NCBI GenBank assembly: GCA_023442945.1
Contig: JAEZWW010000107.1
Coordinates: 62,001 to 126,000 of the forward strand
From: Pseudomonadota bacterium
GTDB taxonomy: Bacteria; Pseudomonadota; Gammaproteobacteria; Burkholderiales; Burkholderiaceae_C
Reading direction: 5' to 3'
Length of the DNA: 64,000 nucleotides
The position numbers were made by a program, and so were the translations under genes. This document shows, piece by piece, positions 58,865 to 64,000 of the stretch. A model generated the notes under the pieces. That model saw only the letters and a program-made list of their open reading frames with translations, had not been told where the DNA came from and did not search any database. Each line of letters begins with the position of its first letter. Within the stretch, counting starts at the first letter, position 1.

Positions 58865-60130
58865 TTACAGCTGCGACTTCAACGGCAGCACGAAGCGCTC
58901 GATCAGCTTTTCTTTCAGCGGACGCGCCTGCCAGATGGCGTAGGTGTACTCGCGCGTCTTGGCCAGATCGTCTTCAAACTCGCGCGTCATCTTGGCGGCG
59001 AAGTCGCGGTCATACACGTTCAGGCTGGCTTCATCGTTGAGGCGGAACGAACGCACATCAAAATTGGTGGAGCCGACCGACACCATTTCCTTGTCCACGA
59101 TCAGCAGCTTGTTGTGCATCATGGTCGGCTTGTATTCGTGGATGGCGATGCCCGCTTGCAGCATCGGCCCCCACGACGCCTTGGACGCCAGGCGCACGGC
59201 GCTGGAGTCGATGTGTTCGCCGGGCACGATGATGCGCACCTTCACGCCGCGCTGGCGTGCGGCCAGCAGCGCCTTGATGACCAACTCGTCGGGCACGAAG
59301 TAGGCCGCTTCCAGGTCGATCGATTCCACGGCGGCAGCAATCGCCATCAGCACCATCAGGTGCATGCTTTCGCTGCCGCCGGCCGGCGATGCGATGAACA
59401 GGTGAGCGTCCATGTCGCCCGTCCGCTCCTGCGGCGGAAAGTAGTCCGCGCCGTTCAGGACCTCGCCGGTGGTCTTGATCCAGTTGTCGTTGAACGCAGC
59501 CTGGAACTGCGCCACCGCCGGGCCGGTCAGCTGGAAGTGCATGTCGCGCCAGTGGTCCGGGTCTTCGGCGCTGCCTTCCCATTGGTCGGCGATGCCCACG
59601 CCGCCCGTGAAGGCCACCTGGCCGTCCACCACCAGCAGCTTGCGGTGGGTGCGGTTGTTCATGCGCGAGATGTTGTACCAGTGCAGGGGGCGGTACCGGT
59701 GCACCTTGACGCCCGCGTCCTCCATGTTCTTGAGCAAGCTGTCTTCCATTTTCAGACTGCCCATCCAGTCCAGCATGACCGACACCTTGACCCCGGCGCG
59801 CGCGCGCTCGGCCAGCGCCTCGCTCATCTTCTCGCCGATCTCGCCCGACCAGTAGATGTAGGTTTCGAAGGTGATGGTCTTTCGCGCCGCCTGTATGGCC
59901 GCCAGCATGGCCGGAAAGATCTCCTTGCCGTTCTGCAGGTCCTTAACCAGATTACCGGGCACGATGGCCGGGCCCAGCAGCGCACCCATTTCGCGGCGGA
60001 ACTGCGGGTCGGCGACCGGGTAACGGTGTTCGATCTTGCGTTCGAGCTTCTTTTCGGGAGTGGCGAAGTTCATCGCCAGCGCCGCTGCGATGAGCGTGAC
60101 GACGGCGGTGATGGCGATGGTCCAGAACAT
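58865..60130 (-). CDS. Phospholipase D-like cardiolipin synthase
   Basis: A 421-aa membrane-associated protein of the PLD superfamily. An N-terminal membrane helix (FWTIAITAVVTLIAAALAM) precedes two HKD motifs: THRKLLVVDGQVAFTGGVGI near residue 160 and MHNKLLIVDKEMVSVGSTNF near residue 340. Both His-x-Lys-x4-Asp sites are intact, so activity is expected. It resembles ClsB-type cardiolipin synthases, which transfer phosphatidyl groups between lipids. The start at 60130 (MFWTIAI) is preferred over an upstream extension without hydrophobic character. Confidence 0.87.
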   Translation of the reverse strand: MFWTIAITAVVTLIAAALAMNFATPEKKLERKIEHRYPVADPQFRREMGALLGPAIVPGNLVKDLQNGKEIFPAMLAAIQAARKTITFETYIYWSGEIGEKMSEALAERARAGVKVSVMLDWMGSLKMEDSLLKNMEDAGVKVHRYRPLHWYNISRMNNRTHRKLLVVDGQVAFTGGVGIADQWEGSAEDPDHWRDMHFQLTGPAVAQFQAAFNDNWIKTTGEVLNGADYFPPQERTGDMDAHLFIASPAGGSESMHLMVLMAIAAAVESIDLEAAYFVPDELVIKALLAARQRGVKVRIIVPGEHIDSSAVRLASKASWGPMLQAGIAIHEYKPTMMHNKLLIVDKEMVSVGSTNFDVRSFRLNDEASLNVYDRDFAAKMTREFEDDLAKTREYTYAIWQARPLKEKLIERFVLPLKSQL

Positions 60131-60229
60131 GCGTGGGCGGCGGATTTTCAAAGTGTGAGCAGAGTAGGGTATTCGCCCCGCGGGCCACGTAGGACTGAAT
60201 CGCGCGCTGGTGGCATCCGGCGCAGGCAC

Positions 60230-60254
60230 AAAAAAAGCCCGGAAGGGCCGGGCT
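60230..60254 (-). terminator. Rho-independent terminator after the Bug-type gene
   Basis: AGCCCGG (60236-60242) pairs with CCGGGCT (60248-60254) across a five-base loop, followed on the minus strand by seven T. It lies 36 bp after the stop codon of the 60290-61252 gene and ends its transcript before the cardiolipin synthase gene. Confidence 0.85.
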
Positions 60255-60289
60255 GGATGTCGGACGAAGGTCGCGCTGGGCGCGCAGCC

Positions 60290-61252
60290 TTATTCGATCT
60301 TCACACCCGCGTCGCGGACGATCTTTTCCCACAGGCGGTAGTCGGTGTTCAGCTGCTTGCCGAAGGCGTCGGCGCTCATCGCCTGCGGTTCGGCGCCCTG
60401 GTCGTGAATGGCTTTCTGCATCTCGGGAGTGGCCAGCAGCTTGTTGACGGCGGCGTTCATGGTGTCGACCTGCGCCTTGGGCGTGCCCGCGGGCATCAAC
60501 AGGCCGTACCAGGTACTGATGTCAAAGCCCTTGTAGCCGCTTTCGGCGATCGTGGGCACGTCGGGCAGCGTGGTCGAGCGCTTGGCCGACGTCACCGCCA
60601 GCGGGCGCAGCTTGCCCGACTTGATCTGCGCCATGGCCGAGGGCACGCTGGACACCAGCAGGTCCACGTTGCCAGCCAGCGCATCGAGCATGGCGGGGTT
60701 GGAGCCCTTGTACGGCACGTGGCGCAGCTTGATGCCTGCGGCCTTTTCAAACTGGTCGCCCGCCAAGTGGATGGTGGTGCCGTTGCCGGGCGAGCCGTAG
60801 GTGATGGTGTCGGGCGTGGCCTTGGCGGCGGCCACCACATCGGCCAGGGTCTTGTATTTGCTGTTGGCGCCGGTGGCGATGATCACCGGCGTCCAGGCCA
60901 CGTGCGCCACGGCGACGAAGTCCTTGGTGGGGTTCCACGGCAGGCTTTTGTACAGCCAGGGGCCGACCACCAGGTTGTCCTTCTGGCCCATCACCATGTC
61001 GTAGCCATCGGGCTTGCCCTTGGCCGCCTCGGTGATGCCCAGCGTGCCGCCGGCGCCGGCGCGGTTGTCCGGCACGATGTTCCACTTGTTCGCCTCGGTC
61101 AGCTTTTGCGCGACCAGGCGGCCCAGGATGTCCGTGCCCCCGCCCGGCGGGAAGGGGATGACCATGCGGATCGGCTTTTCCGGGTAGCTTTGGGCGTGGG
61201 CAGCGGTGGCCAGCAGGCCGATGGCCAGCAGCGAAGAGAAAGTGCGCAACAT
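60290..61252 (-). CDS. Bug/TctC-type periplasmic binding protein
   Basis: A 320-aa solute-binding protein of the tripartite tricarboxylate transporter (Bug) family, very expanded in Burkholderiales. The Sec signal (LRTFSSLLAIGLLATAAHAQ) is followed by YPEKPIRMVIPFPPGGGTDI, the family hallmark, then VPDNRAGAGGTLGITEAAKG and YGSPGNGTTIHLAGDQFEKA. The start at 61252 (MLRTFSS) is the normal signal start. No TctA/TctB membrane genes are adjacent, which is common for orphan Bug proteins. The ligand is unknown. Confidence 0.92.
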   Translation of the reverse strand: MLRTFSSLLAIGLLATAAHAQSYPEKPIRMVIPFPPGGGTDILGRLVAQKLTEANKWNIVPDNRAGAGGTLGITEAAKGKPDGYDMVMGQKDNLVVGPWLYKSLPWNPTKDFVAVAHVAWTPVIIATGANSKYKTLADVVAAAKATPDTITYGSPGNGTTIHLAGDQFEKAAGIKLRHVPYKGSNPAMLDALAGNVDLLVSSVPSAMAQIKSGKLRPLAVTSAKRSTTLPDVPTIAESGYKGFDISTWYGLLMPAGTPKAQVDTMNAAVNKLLATPEMQKAIHDQGAEPQAMSADAFGKQLNTDYRLWEKIVRDAGVKIE

Positions 61253-61397
61253 CTCGTGAAAATCGGCTAGGGGTTGAACGGAAGCCGACCATCTTAGCGC
61301 CGCGCGCCGGGTCGGCGCATGGGGCCTGACCCGCATTTTGAACATGGGCTGTACAGCGTGCGCTTGCCAGGGTGCGCCCTGCGCCGAGAGGGAGCTA

Positions 61398-61458
61398 TTT
61401 TCAATTGAAATCGCCGTCCAGCCCTACAACCACCAGCGCGGCCAGCTATAAAAAATAC
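61398..61458 (-). repeat. Dispersed palindromic element, copy 14
   Basis: Reads TTTTCAATTGAAATCGCCGT, CCAGCCCTACAACCACCAGC and GCGGCCAGCTATAAAAAATA. It lies in the gap between the Bug-type gene and the 61488 gene. Confidence 0.85.
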
Positions 61459-61487
61459 AGCAATCCACCCACGCGACGCGAGCACCG

Positions 61488-62117
61488 CTAGGCCGACGGC
61501 GCACCGCCTGCCCCAGCCGCCCACGCCAGGGCGTCGCGCAGCAGGGCGCGGTCCAGCGCAAAGGGCGGCGCGTCGCCCGACACCGGCAGCGCGAACCAGT
61601 GCGCCAGCGGTGCGGTGGCCGCCAGCTCCAGCGCTTTGTGGTGCGTGGTGTCGCGCGCCAGTGCGGAGCCGGCCAGCGTGCGCCACAGCGCGTCGACCTG
61701 CGCGTCCAACGCGGCTGGATCGCGCGCCGGTGCCGCGCTGCCCACCGCGCCCACCGAGCGCCAGGCGTTGACGGCGCCGACTTCGCAAAACGCAATGGCG
61801 TCCCCCAAATCGCGCCAGCCCGTGGCGTCGCCCAAGCGCGCAAAGAAATCCACGCCGTCCCGCGCGCCCTGCAACGCCGTGACGCAGCCGGCGGCCAACG
61901 CCGCCACGGTGGCCGCGTCGCCCGTGATGCGGGCGCCGAAGAACGCGTGGCCGAAGAAGGCTTCAAAAGCCACCTCGGTCGCACCATTCAGGTAGTCCGC
62001 CAAGGCTGCGGCGGACGGCGGGGTTGCACGGTCGAACGCCCAGGCGCTTTCCCACGCGCCGGCCTGGGCGAACTGGCCGCGCTGCGGCGCGGCTTGGAAG
62101 GCGGGGTGGTGGCGCAT
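61488..62117 (-). CDS. Hypothetical protein, 209 aa
   Basis: No family is recognised. The ATG at 62117 (MRHHPAFQAAPQRGQFAQ) is chosen; a TTG at 62171 would begin inside a palindromic element. The protein is Ala-rich and mostly helical, with aromatic residues clustered in AFEAFFGHAFFGARI (residues 51-65) and no membrane segment. Codon use matches neighbours. The gene is followed and preceded by palindromic elements, so it is flanked on both sides by copies 14 and 15. Confidence 0.6.
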   Translation of the reverse strand: MRHHPAFQAAPQRGQFAQAGAWESAWAFDRATPPSAAALADYLNGATEVAFEAFFGHAFFGARITGDAATVAALAAGCVTALQGARDGVDFFARLGDATGWRDLGDAIAFCEVGAVNAWRSVGAVGSAAPARDPAALDAQVDALWRTLAGSALARDTTHHKALELAATAPLAHWFALPVSGDAPPFALDRALLRDALAWAAGAGGAPSA

Positions 62118-62160
62118 GGTGGCGGGGCGTTGCGTCGCAGGTGCGTGGGGGTTGGGCGGG

Positions 62161-62225
62161 GATTTAGACAAAACACCGCGCCAGCCCTACAAACACCTGC
62201 GCAGCCAGCTATCGATTGGGGAGTG
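62161..62225 (-). repeat. Dispersed palindromic element, copy 15
   Basis: Reads ACCGCGCCAGCCCTACAAAC, ACCTGCGCAGCCAGCTATCG and GGGGAGTGG. It lies upstream of the 61488-62117 gene, 43 bp from its ATG. Confidence 0.85.
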
Positions 62226-62321
62226 GAGATCTGCGGCGGTGTAGACGGTCGAAAACGCGCATGGCCTGGCGCACGGCGCACGGCGCACGGCGCGCCCGCC
62301 ATGCGCCAACGCGGGCCCGAT

Positions 62322-63245
62322 TCAGGCATCCGGGTCGTCCGGTTCTGCAGCCGGCGCGGTGCGGGCGGGCGCCATCAGCTCGGTGTCCAGCACGTGGTCG
62401 GCGGAAAAGCCGCGCAGGCGCAGCGGGACTGCGCGGCACGAAGCGACGAAGTCCTTCACGTCCTTCGGCGGTGCGGTGTAGCCCAGCACAAAGCCGGTGT
62501 CGTCCGGTCGACGGTGGCGCTCCAGCAAGGGTAGGGCGATGGCCAGCGGCACCAGGCAGTGGTCGCGCTGGCGCCGGAACCCCTTGTGCCACTGGCGCGG
62601 GGCCAGCCGGTCGCGCACGACCAGCAGACAGTCGACCTCGGGCAGCGCGATCGGTATGCCGTCCGGCCAGGTCGCTGCGGTGATGGGGCGGCCCGCGTCG
62701 GTGAAGAAGAGGACGGCGGGCACGAACGTGGCTTCGCCCAGCTGCGTTTGCAGGGCGCTGCGGTGCAGGTTCCACCGCCAGGCTTTCAGCAGCTTGGCCG
62801 TGGGCAAGGCCATCACGGCTTCATCGGCTTGCGGCTGCTGCAGGATGCTGGTACAGGCAAACGCGTTGCCGGCCGCCCAACCGGCTTCCAGCAGGCCCAC
62901 ATCGAACTCGCCGTCGCCCATGCCGCCCACCTGCGGGTCGTGCACGACCATGTCGAAGTGGGCGACCAGCGCCGCGACTTCGGGCGCGGCTTCGAGGATG
63001 AAGAACGAGGGCCGGAAGTAGTTGATGTTGAAGGCGACCGGGTAGGCGCCGCTGGCATCGTCCGGGTCGCTGGTGCCGGCCGCGGCGTCGCGGAACGCGA
63101 ACGAGAAATACACGCCCGTGTCTTCGTTTTGGTAGTGGGCGTCGTTGCCGTGCAGGGTGAAGTGCGGGCGCTGGCCGAAGTAGGCGCTGAACGCCGCCGC
63201 CGTCAGGGGGGCGCGGCGCGGCTTCAGGAAAAGGTCGTAGCTCAT
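62322..63245 (-). CDS. Hypothetical protein, 307 aa
   Basis: No named family is recognised. It begins MSYDLFLKPRRAPLTAAAFS, a start seen in several uncharacterised bacterial proteins that occur beside toxins or in accessory regions. The first half is beta-rich (HYQNEDTGVYFSFAFRD), the middle has LPTAKLLKAWRWNLHRSALQ, and there is a short Pro/Asp-rich C-terminal tail. No signal or membrane helix is present. It stands alone between two palindromic elements. Confidence 0.65.
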   Translation of the reverse strand: MSYDLFLKPRRAPLTAAAFSAYFGQRPHFTLHGNDAHYQNEDTGVYFSFAFRDAAAGTSDPDDASGAYPVAFNINYFRPSFFILEAAPEVAALVAHFDMVVHDPQVGGMGDGEFDVGLLEAGWAAGNAFACTSILQQPQADEAVMALPTAKLLKAWRWNLHRSALQTQLGEATFVPAVLFFTDAGRPITAATWPDGIPIALPEVDCLLVVRDRLAPRQWHKGFRRQRDHCLVPLAIALPLLERHRRPDDTGFVLGYTAPPKDVKDFVASCRAVPLRLRGFSADHVLDTELMAPARTAPAAEPDDPDA

Positions 63246-63335
63246 GCGGGGGTGCTTCCGGGCGGGCGTGGCGCCGATGTTGGCACGGTGTGGCTGGCCG
63301 TACTGGCGTTGTCCGGCGCCGACGGTCTTGGCGTC

Positions 63336-63401
63336 AATTTATCAGGAAAAATGGCCTTGGCCCTACAGCCACCGGCGCGGTCAGCTATTGAAAAAATAGT
63401 G
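63336..63401 (-). repeat. Dispersed palindromic element, copy 16
   Basis: Reads CCTTGGCCCTACAGCCACCG, GCGCGGTCAGCTATTGAAAA and AATAGTGAG. It lies between the exonuclease gene and the 62322 gene on the same strand. Confidence 0.88.
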
Positions 63402-63430
63402 AGATGTCAGTGGACTTGGCACCACCAAGT

Positions 63431-63994
63431 TCATTCACCACCCTTCGCCAGGTTGGCGCGCAGCATGTTGCAGAACAAGGCGCCTTGCTCGACTGCGTCG
63501 TCCAGCGCCACGTGCGTGTGGGGCAGCTCGTCGAACCAGGTCTTGGGCATGCGGCGCTTGGTGCTGTCGCGGTAGCCGGTTTTCAACAGCGCCATGGCGT
63601 AGGTTTTCATGTCCAGCGCCGAATGGCTGAACGGGCTTTCACCCGTGAAGCGGATCAAATACCAGTAGATGAACAGAAAGTCGAAGCCGGCCGGGTAGGC
63701 CACAAACACCGGCTTGCCCGGCAGCGACCGGATCCAGGCGACGTAGGCGCGCATGGCCACGTCGGGCGCTTGCAGGTCCTGGCGGCATGCGGCCCAGGCC
63801 TCGGGCTGCGTGGCCCACCATTCGGCCGTCTTCGGGTCGGGCGCCGCGCCGTCCAGCGTGTGCAGGTTGGCGGTGAAAGTGCTCACCAACTGCTTGTCCG
63901 CCATGTACGCCGCCGAGCCAAAGCTCAGCATCGAATGCGGCCCGGGGATCGGGCCATCGGTTTCAACGTCGGTGCTGATGTAGATCTCGGGCAT
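63431..63994 (-). CDS. 3'-5' exonuclease/exoribonuclease, DEDD fold
   Basis: A 187-aa protein of the RNase H-like DEDD exonuclease superfamily. The first metal-binding motif is in ISTDVETDGPIPGPHSMLSF (Asp and Glu near residues 9-11), the second acidic residue lies in VFVAYPAGFDFLFIYWYL, and the third motif is HVALDDAVEQGALFCNML with the His and Asp of the DEDDh type. It resembles small stand-alone exoribonuclease proteins. The target nucleic acid is unknown. The start at 63994 is in the window, six bases from its right edge. Confidence 0.8.
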   Translation of the reverse strand: MPEIYISTDVETDGPIPGPHSMLSFGSAAYMADKQLVSTFTANLHTLDGAAPDPKTAEWWATQPEAWAACRQDLQAPDVAMRAYVAWIRSLPGKPVFVAYPAGFDFLFIYWYLIRFTGESPFSHSALDMKTYAMALLKTGYRDSTKRRMPKTWFDELPHTHVALDDAVEQGALFCNMLRANLAKGGE

Positions 63995-64000
63995 GGGGTG

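Overview
The window is chromosomal DNA from a GC-rich betaproteobacterium. Gene content and protein similarity suggest the order Burkholderiales, family Comamonadaceae (an Acidovorax/Ottowia-like relative), but this comes from family recognition alone, without any database search. No rRNA, tRNA, CRISPR array, intact insertion sequence or phage gene was recognised.

Layout. 1-9.5 kb holds housekeeping genes: mutS (cut by the left edge), a FUSC-type membrane protein, greB, spoT, rpoZ and gmk. 9.5-22.2 kb is mixed: a methyltransferase, a luciferase-like monooxygenase, a flavin reductase, a succinylglutamate desuccinylase-like hydrolase, an AhpD-like protein, a large DUF1631 protein, an esterase, an ABC exporter, a SUMF-type lipoprotein, an M23 peptidase and a bacteriohemerythrin. 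22.3-34.9 kb is the propionyl-CoA locus: a divergent GntR regulator, methylmalonyl-CoA mutase, the meaB GTPase, and pccB and pccA with five other genes between them. 35-43.4 kb is an accessory patchwork: an AT-rich orphan gene, a serine hydrolase, nicotinamidase, a VOC protein (possible methylmalonyl-CoA epimerase), ankyrin proteins, a WapI-type immunity protein, an effector-like protein overlapping an exported partner, and a decayed LysR gene. 43.4-50 kb is a lower-GC catabolic cassette (TetR, solute-binding protein, two SDRs, acyl-CoA ligase, SCP-x-type thiolase). 50.2-56.8 kb is a valine-degradation operon under a divergent LysR gene (mmsA, LprI-like gene, small orphan gene, acyl-CoA dehydrogenase, 3-hydroxyisobutyryl-CoA hydrolase, mmsB). 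57-64 kb holds an azoreductase with a divergent LysR, a cardiolipin-synthase-like phospholipase D, a Bug-type binding protein, two unknown genes and an exonuclease.

How the parts connect. The valine operon yields propionyl-CoA through methylmalonate-semialdehyde dehydrogenase. PccAB and the mutase then take propionyl-CoA to succinyl-CoA, MeaB supports the mutase, and the VOC protein at 38.5 kb could supply the epimerase step.

The most distinctive signal is a dispersed, partly palindromic element of about 60-65 bp. I count sixteen copies in 64 kb in both orientations, mostly between genes. Two copies lie inside essential reading frames (mutS and the mutase) and are translated in frame, comparable in concept to the Rickettsia palindromic elements. 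The second point of interest is the effector-like gene with its overlapping exported partner at 41.1-42.9 kb, preceded by two related inverted repeats.
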